Source: Rhodospirillaceae bacterium (GTDB taxonomy: Bacteria > Pseudomonadota > Alphaproteobacteria > Rhodospirillales > Magnetospirillaceae). Taken from it: 7,422 nucleotides of DNA. The position numbers were made by a program, and so were the translations under genes. The notes under the pieces are model-generated. The model saw only the letters and a program-made list of their open reading frames with translations, was not told the DNA's origin and ran no database searches. This document shows, one piece after another, positions 1-5,717 of this stretch (position 1 is its first letter; every line of letters starts with the position of its first letter). The stretch lies in NCBI GenBank assembly GCA_030151865.1, contig JASLCK010000171.1, forward strand, positions 1-7,422, written 5' to 3'.

Positions 1-513
1 TTAAGCGTGGGCGATCAGCTTGTTGTAAAGCTCGGCCAGTTGGGCGTCGCAATCGCTGTCCACATACATGGAAATCGCCGCCAGCAAACCCATTTCTTCC
101 TTCTGGATGTGGAAGATTTCCCGTTCGCACAGCTCCAGCGCCTTGGCGTGAAACGCCTTCCAGGTGGCGGCGGAGAAGCCTTGGGCCTTGGCATCATCCA
201 CCTCGGCGGCCAGTTCCTGGGCCAAGGGCAGGATGGTGGCATGTTCTTCGGTCAGAAACAGGGCGATCCCCTCTTCCCCCTGCTCGATCAGCACCGGAAA
301 CAGATGGTTCTCCTCAAAGCCGAAATGGCGTTCGACTTCCGCCGCCACCGCGCCGATGGTGTCGGACAACAGACCGGCCACATCGGGCGACGACACGTCG
401 GGAACCTTCTTGGCGGTCTGGTTCATCAAAAACCCTTCCAGCCGCTGCAACGCCTGAATGGTGTGGATATGCTCGTTATGCAGCAAGGCGGCGATCTGGG
501 TAGACGCGAACAT
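1..513 (-). CDS. Hemerythrin HHE-domain protein
   Basis: This 170-residue protein is a single hemerythrin-like four-helix bundle, expected to bind a non-haem di-iron centre in the cytoplasm. The ligand pattern is visible: a histidine in the first helix (H15 or H17), H63-x3-E67, H91, and H135-x3-E139. Such proteins bind O2 or NO, or protect and repair iron centres; the DUF2249 and membrane-protein neighbours favour a role in NO or redox stress, which is inference. The ATG is chosen because a GGAGA ribosome site lies just upstream and the start overlaps the stop of the membrane-protein gene by one base (TGATG), implying translational coupling. The same frame stays open far upstream, but that part lies inside the membrane-protein gene and looks like shadow. 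The stop codon is the first three bases of the window, so no terminator or further downstream gene can be seen. It lacks the ScdA-type N-terminal domain of YtfE/Ric. Confidence 0.9.
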   Translation of the reverse strand: MFASTQIAALLHNEHIHTIQALQRLEGFLMNQTAKKVPDVSSPDVAGLLSDTIGAVAAEVERHFGFEENHLFPVLIEQGEEGIALFLTEEHATILPLAQELAAEVDDAKAQGFSAATWKAFHAKALELCEREIFHIQKEEMGLLAAISMYVDSDCDAQLAELYNKLIAHA

Positions 514-1808
514 CAGGCTTTCTCCGATTGTGGCACCCGGTTTTGCAGGTGCTGATAAAGTCTGCGCCACACCATGGTGGCGAATACCAGGAAGGACACC
601 GCGCCAATCGCGCCGGTCACCGCGCCCAGGCGGACCAGCCAGGCGATTTGCCAGGCAAGCCCCACCGCCGTACACAGCAGGGCCGCGCAATGGCAAACCA
701 TGTGCAGCCGCAAGGGACGATCGGCGGTCAGGGTGGACACCAGGATCGGTTTGACGCCCTTTTTGACCGAATGCATCGAGGCGAGGAACGGCAAGATCCG
801 TTGCTGCACCCCCAGCAGAAATGTCAGCAGCCAGCCGAACACCAGGATAAAGCCGAACAGCGGGCCGGTGCGGTCCACCGCCACCCCGGCAGCGGCCAGC
901 AGCCCGATTACGATACTGACGGGCAACAGCACCCAGGCCAGACGGATCATGATGAAGGACACGCCAAGGGCTTTTTTCATCCGGCTTTTCATCACCAAAC
1001 CCATGGCATACAGATGCAGCCCCGCCGAGATCAGCCCCAGCCCACCGGCCAGAAACACCAGCGGAGGCAGACCATGCACCAGACCGGCCATGGCCAGTAA
1101 GATAGCCGCCCCACCAATCCAGGCCGAACGACGGCCCAATTTTTCGTTGGGCGGCGGCGACAGGCCGAACAGCGGGATCAGCACAAAGCTGAACCCCATG
1201 GCCAGCATACCCATGAAGCCATAGGCCGCCACCACCCCATGGGCCAGGGCGACGCCATGATGATCGGGCAAGAAGCCAAAGGCGAAATCGGCCACCAACA
1301 CGCTGCCCAGCACCGCCAGCAAGACCAGGGCGGTCAGGGCGATCCAGGCATGGTCGGTGACCACCCGCATATCCGATACCCGCCGCAGATTGTCGGCCAG
1401 CAGAAAAGCAAACAGGGCAATCCCTGCGACCGTCAGTCCAGCCCCCAGGGATAGAAAAATCTGGTCTTGGTGCCCCATGCCGTGCACCAGCAACACCAGA
1501 CCGGGCAGATAAAGCCAAAACACCAGCTTGCAGGCGGCCACCGACCTGACCGGCTTTTTGGTCGCCACCGGCAGCAATTGGAACGACGCCCCCATGGCAG
1601 TCATCAAAAGGACGCCCAGGGTGATCATGTGCAGCGATGTCAGAATATGCCCCAACCCGCCCATGAAGGCGGGCGCATCGGCGGCGAACACCGCCAGCAC
1701 GATCCAGGCCGGAACCTGCAACAGGGCGGCGACGGCAAAGAAACGGAACGGCACAGAAGGCGGCAGCAACCGGCTGCGCGCCCCCATCATGAAATCACCA
1801 AACATCAT
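513..1808 (-). CDS. Polytopic membrane protein, NnrS / haem-copper oxidase subunit I-like
   Basis: This 431-residue protein is almost entirely hydrophobic, with about 12 likely transmembrane helices, and belongs in the inner membrane. Many histidines sit in or near the helices: H54 and H60, H109 and H113, H183/H184 and H190, H245, H265, H346, H369 and H373. That pattern resembles metal- or haem-binding membrane proteins such as NnrS and relatives of oxidase subunit I; I cannot assign one family with certainty. The Met-Met start has an ideal AAGGAGG ribosome site 8 nt upstream (1817-1823). It follows the DUF2249 gene by 22 nt and its stop overlaps the hemerythrin start by one base, so the three form one operon. 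NnrS proteins are linked to NO tolerance in denitrifiers; applying that role here is inference from resemblance and context. A general transporter is the main alternative. Confidence 0.72.
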   Translation of the reverse strand: MMFGDFMMGARSRLLPPSVPFRFFAVAALLQVPAWIVLAVFAADAPAFMGGLGHILTSLHMITLGVLLMTAMGASFQLLPVATKKPVRSVAACKLVFWLYLPGLVLLVHGMGHQDQIFLSLGAGLTVAGIALFAFLLADNLRRVSDMRVVTDHAWIALTALVLLAVLGSVLVADFAFGFLPDHHGVALAHGVVAAYGFMGMLAMGFSFVLIPLFGLSPPPNEKLGRRSAWIGGAAILLAMAGLVHGLPPLVFLAGGLGLISAGLHLYAMGLVMKSRMKKALGVSFIMIRLAWVLLPVSIVIGLLAAAGVAVDRTGPLFGFILVFGWLLTFLLGVQQRILPFLASMHSVKKGVKPILVSTLTADRPLRLHMVCHCAALLCTAVGLAWQIAWLVRLGAVTGAIGAVSFLVFATMVWRRLYQHLQNRVPQSEKA

Positions 1809-1816
1809 CGATCAGC

Positions 1817-1823
1817 CTCCTTG
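1817..1823 (-). promoter_or_regulatory. Ribosome binding site of the membrane protein gene
   Basis: The minus strand reads AAGGAGG, a full match to the anti-Shine-Dalgarno sequence, with 8 nt to the first of two consecutive ATG codons. It fixes the start at 1808 and suggests this gene is translated strongly within the operon. Confidence 0.85.
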
Positions 1824-1830
1824 TCGGGCG

Positions 1831-2361
1831 TCACGAAGCGCGGGTAATGGCCAAACGCACCTCGCCGGGCTCGCCGGGCACGGTTTCGGCTTGCCAGCCC
1901 AGCTCGGCCAGTTCGGGGTACAGAAAAACCGGGTCACGGTCGTGATGGACGATGATCTTTTCGTCCTCGTCCAAGGCCCCGACCAGCCGCAGGATCGCCA
2001 GCATCGGTAAGGGGGCGGCCAGACCGCGCACATCGATATGCACGCCGTCCACATCGCGGCGCACCGGAGCTCCGGGATCGGGCAGCCCCTTGCAAACCGG
2101 GGCATCAACAGGAGAAATCGTCAGATCGCCGCGCCCGTCGCGCAGCAGGAACACCCGCCAATGACGGTCCGCCTGGGCCTCGACCCGCGACGAAAACCCC
2201 ATCTGCCCCAAAAGCTGGCGCAGCGGCACCGGATCAAAAGGAGCATCGACCACCAATCTGCCGCCCAGATCGACGTTTCTGGCCAGCTCGATGACTTTTT
2301 CCAGCGGATCAACCCCTTGCGTCAGCAAGGAACGCACATCGATGGAAAGGTTGGCGGACAT
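1831..2361 (-). CDS. DUF2249 protein with two TusA-like halves
   Basis: This 176-residue soluble protein has two related halves. The C-terminal half (about 107-174) matches DUF2249 well: it opens with H-I-D-V-R-G-L, has a helix ending in G-A-L, a strand leading to H139-H140-D-R-D-P-V, then L-Y-P-E-L and G-W. The N-terminal half (about 5-73) starts with the same I-D-V-R pattern and keeps the same layout, but has lost the HDR-P-V segment, so it looks like a diverged copy. DUF2249 has a TusA/SirA-like fold; its biochemical role is not settled. The domain is often found beside hemerythrin domains and denitrification regulators. The start is supported by AAGGAG at 2367-2372, 5 nt upstream. This is the first gene of the three-gene operon and sits about 60 bp downstream of an FNR-type box. 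Function beyond the family is unknown. Confidence 0.85.
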   Translation of the reverse strand: MSANLSIDVRSLLTQGVDPLEKVIELARNVDLGGRLVVDAPFDPVPLRQLLGQMGFSSRVEAQADRHWRVFLLRDGRGDLTISPVDAPVCKGLPDPGAPVRRDVDGVHIDVRGLAAPLPMLAILRLVGALDEDEKIIVHHDRDPVFLYPELAELGWQAETVPGEPGEVRLAITRAS

Positions 2362-2386
2362 GACGGCTCCTTAATACAACGCGGCC

Positions 2387-2428
2387 AGAGTGGCGCGCGG
2401 CACAAGAAGCGTCCTTGATTTTCAGCAA
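2387..2428 (-). promoter_or_regulatory. FNR/Dnr-type box and candidate promoter of the DUF2249 operon
   Basis: The plus strand at 2415-2428 reads TTGAT-TTTC-AGCAA; on the minus strand this is TTGCT-GAAA-ATCAA, one mismatch from the FNR consensus TTGAT-N4-ATCAA. The box centre is 2421.5, so class II activation at -41.5 puts the transcription start near 2380, between the box and the ribosome site at 2367-2372. The matching -10 window (2387-2392, CACTCT on the minus strand) is poor, keeping the A at position 2 and final T, as expected for an activator-dependent promoter. The adjacent regulator genes encode Crp/Fnr proteins with the helix suited to TTGAT half-sites. No terminator is visible between 2362 and 2443, so read-through from the regulator genes is also possible. 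Confidence 0.65.
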
Positions 2429-2443
2429 GTGACGGATAATCGC

Positions 2444-3151
2444 TCAGTCGCCGCAGAAACGGCTCAGCGCTTCGGGGTCGGACAGCACGAAATCGCGCCC
2501 ACGGGTCGAAACCCCCAGATTGCGCAGACGCGCCATCGCCCTGGACAGGCTTTCCGGGGTAATGCCGATACGGCTGGCCAGTTCAGACTTGGTCAACGGC
2601 AGACGCACTTCCGCCCCTGGCGTCCAATTCCCCGCCTCGTCCCGAGATTTCGAGGCCAAAGCCAGCAGGAACAGCCCCAACCGCTGCACCGGGGTGCGCC
2701 CCTTCAGATCGGCGACTTCGTTCATCAGGCGGCGCTGCCAGCGCGACAACGACGCCAGCAGCTTGGCGGCCAGACCTTTGCGTTCCGCCACCCGACGCAG
2801 AAACGGCGCGGCGGGAATTTCCAAAAGTCGGGTGCCCGGCGCCATTTCCGCATTCAAGGGAAAGCGCCCACTGGCAAAGATCGCCCCTTCGGCGAAGGTA
2901 TGGCCCTGTTCGATCACCTCGATGATCGACTGGTCGCCGGTTTCCGTCAGGGCGAACAGATTGATCCGGCCGCGCAGCACCAGAAAGAAGCGGTCGGCCG
3001 CATCGCCCTGGCTGAACAGCAAACCGCCATCGGCATGGTTGACCGGCTGGGCCTGATCCAGAACATCCAAAAGCGTGGCGCGGTCGATCTCGCAAAACAG
3101 CGGCGCGGCCAGCAGCAAGGCTTCGTCGTCGGGGGCAAGCGTCAGGGTCAT
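2444..3151 (-). CDS. Crp/Fnr-family transcriptional regulator (Dnr-like), downstream copy
   Basis: This 235-residue regulator has an N-terminal cyclic-nucleotide-binding-type beta-roll (about 15-115, including A-D-R-F-F-L-V-L-R-G at 52-61), a long dimer helix (about 120-150) and a C-terminal winged helix. The recognition helix contains P-E200-S-L-S203-R204, matching the E-x2-S-R of FNR that reads TTGAT half-sites, and unlike the CRP pattern. Its only cysteines are C20 and C233, so it cannot hold the four-cysteine 4Fe-4S cluster of FNR; a Dnr/NnrR-type NO sensor is more likely, by inference. The ATG at 3151 is chosen because GAGGAGG lies just upstream and the ATG overlaps the stop of the preceding regulator (ATGA). 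The gene lies 82 nt upstream of the DUF2249 operon, its probable target. Confidence 0.88.
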   Translation of the reverse strand: MTLTLAPDDEALLLAAPLFCEIDRATLLDVLDQAQPVNHADGGLLFSQGDAADRFFLVLRGRINLFALTETGDQSIIEVIEQGHTFAEGAIFASGRFPLNAEMAPGTRLLEIPAAPFLRRVAERKGLAAKLLASLSRWQRRLMNEVADLKGRTPVQRLGLFLLALASKSRDEAGNWTPGAEVRLPLTKSELASRIGITPESLSRAMARLRNLGVSTRGRDFVLSDPEALSRFCGD

Positions 3152-3858
3152 TCCGCCTCCTCGGCGCAAAAATCGCGTAAGCGGTCCAGATCGGCGATGG
3201 CCACCACATTGTCGGCGCGGCTGGTCACCCCCAGATCGGCCAGACGGGTCAGCGCGCGCGACAGGCTTTCGGCCGTCATACCCAGATTGCTGGCGGCCAA
3301 GCGCTTGTCATAGGGAAAGCGCACCACCGCCGCCCCTTCGGTCTTGTTGGTCAGACCCAGCAGAAAACCGGCCAACCGCTGGGCGGTCGATTGCAGCTTC
3401 AACTGAGTGATCTGCCCCACCAAGCCGCGCAGGCGGATCGACATGGACATCAGCATGCGCTGGGCCAGATCGAAGCGTTCATCCAATGCCGCCAAAAAGC
3501 CGGTCGAGGGAACCACCAGCAGCTTGCCATAGCCGACCACGCGGGCGCTGACCGGATAGCTGCCATCGACGAACATCGCCGCTTCGCCCAGCACCATCGG
3601 GCGCTTGGCAACTTCGACGACACTGCGCCGCCCACCTTCTTCCATGAACAGTTCGATATGACCGTCCAACACCACGAAGAAGCGGTCGGCAGGTTTGCCT
3701 TTTTCGTAAAGCACCACGCCATCGGCATGGGTCTCGATCCAGGCGTCGGCCAGCAACAGCCGCAAATCCTGGTCCACCAGACCAGAAAACAGCGGCGTCA
3801 TCGAAAGCTGAAACAGGGCATCCCGGCTCAGCGAGGGGGGCGTGGTTTGATCTGACAT
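3148..3858 (-). CDS. Crp/Fnr-family transcriptional regulator, upstream copy
   Basis: This 236-residue protein is a diverged paralogue of the next gene, with the same order: beta-roll (about 21-120, with A-D-R-F-F-V-V-L-D-G at 57-66), dimer helix (about 130-155) and winged helix. The recognition helix holds A-E197-S-L-S200-R201, again the FNR-type contact set. C230 is the only cysteine, so no Fe-S cluster is expected; the signal could be NO through haem, or another ligand, and the sequence does not settle it. Its stop overlaps the start of the second regulator by 4 nt. The ATG at 3858 is the best start by alignment with the paralogue, although no good ribosome site precedes it: the nearest purine-rich stretch is about 16 nt away. 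A TTG start at 3897 would add 13 residues unlike the family. Confidence 0.85.
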   Translation of the reverse strand: MSDQTTPPSLSRDALFQLSMTPLFSGLVDQDLRLLLADAWIETHADGVVLYEKGKPADRFFVVLDGHIELFMEEGGRRSVVEVAKRPMVLGEAAMFVDGSYPVSARVVGYGKLLVVPSTGFLAALDERFDLAQRMLMSMSIRLRGLVGQITQLKLQSTAQRLAGFLLGLTNKTEGAAVVRFPYDKRLAASNLGMTAESLSRALTRLADLGVTSRADNVVAIADLDRLRDFCAEEAE

Positions 3859-3868
3859 GCAAATGCTA

Positions 3869-3897
3869 GTTAACCTCGGGCGGCCCCATCGGGTCAA
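3869..3897 (-). promoter_or_regulatory. Candidate promoter of the tandem regulator genes
   Basis: On the minus strand TTGACC (3897-3892, five of six to the -35 consensus) is followed after 17 nt by GTTAAC (3874-3869, three of six to the -10). Transcription would start near 3862, only a few bases before the ATG at 3858, which would suit the absence of a ribosome site. The weak -10 keeps confidence low. Confidence 0.3.
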
Positions 3898-3934
3898 GCC
3901 GATCCCGGCATGGCTGCATCATCCCCGCTTCCGC

Positions 3935-3962
3935 TGGTCAACAGGATGCGAATCGGTTAAAT
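3935..3962 (+). promoter_or_regulatory. Candidate yajQ promoter
   Basis: TGGTCA (3935-3940) and TTAAAT (3957-3962), each four of six to the sigma-70 consensus, are spaced by 16 nt. The predicted start near 3969 gives a leader of about 30 nt that contains the ribosome site CTGGAG at 3987-3992. The matches are modest; the position is reasonable for a divergent intergenic region. Confidence 0.3.
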
Positions 3963-3998
3963 AGCGGGCAACAAGATCGCTTTAAGCTGGAGTCTCTA

Positions 3999-4484
3999 AT
4001 GCCGTCTTTCGATATCGTCTCCAAGACCGACATGGCCGAAGTCGACAACGCCGTCGCTGGCGTCGTGCGCGAAATCGGGCAGCGGTTCGACTTCAAGGGC
4101 AGCAAATCGACGGTCACCCGCGACGGCGACAATCTGACCGTGCTGGCCGACGACGAACCCAAGCTGCGCCAGTTGGAAGAATTGCTGCTGGTCTATTTCA
4201 CCCGCCGTCATCTCGATACCAAATGCCTGGACTTCAAGACCGCCGAACGGGCCGCAGGCGATGCGCTGCGCCAGGTGGTGGCGGTCAAGCAGGGCATCGA
4301 CAAGGAAATCGCCAAGAAGCTGACCAAGGAAATCAAGGACAGCAAGATCAAGGTGCAGGTGTCGATCCAGGGTGACGAACTGCGGGTCAGCGGCAAGAAG
4401 CGCGATGAATTGCAAGACGTCATCGCCCTGGTCAAGAAGATAGATGTGCCGCTGCCGCTACAATACATCAACTTCCGCGACTAA
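3999..4484 (+). CDS. yajQ: YajQ-family nucleotide-binding protein
   Basis: This 161-residue protein is a full-length YajQ (UPF0234) member. Family hallmarks are visible: the start M-P-S-F-D-I-V-S-K, the F-D-F-K-G-S segment at about 30-35, the central D-x-K segment, the lysine-rich stretch of about 104-120 with K-x-I-K-D-S-K-I-K-V-Q-V, and the C-terminal D-V-P-L-P-L-Q-Y-x-N-F-R-D. The family has two ferredoxin-like domains; members have been reported to bind cyclic di-GMP, nucleotides or tRNA, and one Xanthomonas member binds cyclic di-GMP and partners a transcription factor. The exact role here cannot be read from sequence. The ribosome site CTGGAG sits 6 nt before the ATG. It is transcribed alone, divergent from the regulator genes and closed by a strong terminator, so it appears unrelated in function to the operon on its left. 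Confidence 0.95.
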   Translation: MPSFDIVSKTDMAEVDNAVAGVVREIGQRFDFKGSKSTVTRDGDNLTVLADDEPKLRQLEELLLVYFTRRHLDTKCLDFKTAERAAGDALRQVVAVKQGIDKEIAKKLTKEIKDSKIKVQVSIQGDELRVSGKKRDELQDVIALVKKIDVPLPLQYINFRD

Positions 4485-4501
4485 AAATTTCCTCTGAAGT
4501 C

Positions 4502-4541
4502 AAAAAAACCCGCGCCGGATCGCTTCGGCGCGGGTTTTTTA
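4502..4541 (+). terminator. Intrinsic terminator after yajQ, possibly bidirectional
   Basis: A perfect 9-bp GC-rich stem (CCCGCGCCG at 4509-4517 with CGGCGCGGG at 4526-4534) encloses an 8-nt loop and is followed by six T at 4535-4540. Seven A precede the stem at 4502-4508, so the minus strand also reads as hairpin plus T tract. It lies 18 nt after the yajQ stop and isolates yajQ from the island to its right. Confidence 0.93.
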
Positions 4542-4678
4542 TTTCTAATTAATTTTATAACTGATCTTGGGTGAGCCACACAGAAGCCCGGTACAAAATG
4601 CAAGCGCGTCCAATACTCTTCCAAACCTGATCCCTCCCCTCTGCCCCCCCTATAAAGCCCCTAAGAATTGGGGGCACC

Positions 4679-4712
4679 TTGACGGCAACAGCAGATATGA
4701 TATGGTTCATAT
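4679..4712 (+). promoter_or_regulatory. Promoter and inverted-repeat operator of the ParD-like/aminopeptidase module
   Basis: TTGACG (4679-4684, five of six to the -35) and TATGGT (4701-4706, four of six to the -10) are spaced by 16 nt. The -10 is exactly the spacer of an inverted repeat, ATATGA (4695-4700) and TCATAT (4707-4712). A further 8-base palindrome CATATATG overlaps at 4708-4715, and CGTATAT follows at 4719-4725. Repeats over the -10 are the usual layout of operators bound by ribbon-helix-helix antitoxins of the ParD kind, so self-repression is a fair inference. The predicted start near 4713 gives a leader of about 22 nt with the ribosome site AGGTG at 4726-4730. Confidence 0.6.
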
Positions 4713-4734
4713 ATGTTTCGTATATAGGTGTTGC

Positions 4735-4947
4735 ATGGGAATTGTGAATATTGATGACGATCTGCACGATCAAATCCGCAAAGCCAGCGCAGTAGCGTGC
4801 CGGTCCATAAATGCACAGGCGACCTTCTGGATCAAAATCGGCATGTTGTGCGAAATGAATCCGACGGTTCCATTCAATGAAATTGTTGCTCGTGAATTCC
4901 GAGCTGCTGGCGTTGAAGAGCAAGCCGTGAATGGTGCTTTAGCATGA
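4735..4947 (+). CDS. ParD-like antitoxin family protein
   Basis: This 70-residue protein resembles the ParD_like family (Pfam, recalled as PF11903), annotated as antitoxins of type II systems. Recognisable parts are the N-terminal strand M-G-I-V-N-I followed by D-D-L-H-D-Q-I-R-K, fitting a ribbon-helix-helix DNA-binding fold, and the segment R23-S-I-N-A-Q-A-x-F-W-I-K-I-G-M-L with N-P after it, which I recall as the most conserved part of the family. The C-terminal part (about 47-65) would be the region for a partner. The ATG at 4735 is chosen for AGGTG 4 nt upstream; the frame is open to 4567, but that extension crosses the promoter. The stop overlaps the aminopeptidase start (ATGA), so the two are co-translated. 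Residue 2 is glycine, an ideal target for methionine removal. GC is lower than in flanking genes. That this protein neutralises its neighbour is not shown by sequence. Confidence 0.8.
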   Translation: MGIVNIDDDLHDQIRKASAVACRSINAQATFWIKIGMLCEMNPTVPFNEIVAREFRAAGVEEQAVNGALA

Positions 4948-5717
4948 TCAAACGGCCAGAAGATATTTTATTACTGGAAGAGTCTGGAAAACTGCTATCC
5001 AGCGTGTTTAGTCATTTGGATAAATTAAATATGATTGGCATGTCCACCATGCAAATCAATGAAATAGTTGATAGTTTTATTATAAACAATCTTGATGCTC
5101 GCCCAGCCAGCAAAGGCCAGTACGGTTACGCCTATGCACTAAATGCCTCGCGAAATAATGTTGTTTGTCACGGAATTCCATCTTCATCGGAAACACTCAA
5201 GGATGGAGATATCGTAAATTTTGACATCACCTTGGAAAAGAACGGTTTTATCGCGGATTCCAGCAAAACTTACTGCATTGGCAACGTATCGCCATCAGCC
5301 AAAAGGCTGGTACAAGTGACTTATGAGGCGATGTGGAAAGGGATCAACGCTGTTCGGCCCGGCGCCCAATTGGGCGATGTGGGCTATGCAATTGACCGCC
5401 ATGCACGACGACATGGTTACTCAGTCGTGAAAGAGTATTGCGGGCACGGCATTGGCCGAGAAATGCACGAGGAACCCCAAGTTCTGCATTGGGGCAAGCC
5501 GCAGACTGGTTTAACACTGCGAGAAGGCATGGTCTTCACTATCGAGCCGATGATCAATCAAGGCCGAAGCGCAGTTAGAACAGAAGATGATGGCTGGACG
5601 GTTGTGACAAAGGACGGAAAACTGTCCGCGCAGTTTGAACATACGATCACTGTGACACAAACTGGCTGCAAAGTTTTGACACTGCGTTCTGATGAAAAAA
5701 TTCATCGTCAAAATTAA
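4944..5717 (+). CDS. map: Type I methionine aminopeptidase, divergent copy paired with ParD-like protein
   Basis: This 257-residue enzyme has the pita-bread fold family pattern and would remove N-terminal methionine from proteins in the cytoplasm. All metal and catalytic residues are present: H76 in V-C-H-G-I-P, D94 in N-F-D-I-T, D105, H168 in G-H-G-I-G, H175 in H-E-E-P, E201 in T-I-E-P-M and E232 in F-E-H-T. Length is close to the E. coli enzyme (264), with no N-terminal zinc finger. A gap-free alignment by eye around the substrate pocket shows changes at positions I recall as C59, Y62, C70 and F177 of E. coli, here S56, Q59, N67 and M174, while Y62 (E. coli Y65) and W218 (E. coli W221) stay. 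The ATG overlaps the antitoxin stop by 4 nt. One sampled 60-base line of this gene is 35% GC and another 52%, below the neighbours, suggesting transfer. It is probably an extra copy beside a housekeeping map gene elsewhere, which cannot be checked here. Confidence 0.92.
   Translation: MIKRPEDILLLEESGKLLSSVFSHLDKLNMIGMSTMQINEIVDSFIINNLDARPASKGQYGYAYALNASRNNVVCHGIPSSSETLKDGDIVNFDITLEKNGFIADSSKTYCIGNVSPSAKRLVQVTYEAMWKGINAVRPGAQLGDVGYAIDRHARRHGYSVVKEYCGHGIGREMHEEPQVLHWGKPQTGLTLREGMVFTIEPMINQGRSAVRTEDDGWTVVTKDGKLSAQFEHTITVTQTGCKVLTLRSDEKIHRQN

Noticed and set aside
514..1518. Long upstream extension of the hemerythrin reading frame on the minus strand
   Set aside because: It lies wholly inside the membrane-protein gene, reads as Gly/Arg/Trp-rich shadow sequence, and the real start at 513 has a ribosome site and a stop-start overlap.
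4657..4675. Hairpin GCCCCTAA-GAA-TTGGGGGC as a terminator
   Set aside because: The 8-bp stem has a wobble pair and no T tract on the plus strand; on the minus strand only a short broken T run follows. It could affect the promoter, but the evidence is thin.
4567..4734. N-terminal extension of the ParD-like protein by 56 residues
   Set aside because: It would run through the promoter and operator, resembles no known domain, and the ATG at 4735 has its own ribosome site and gives the normal family N-terminus.
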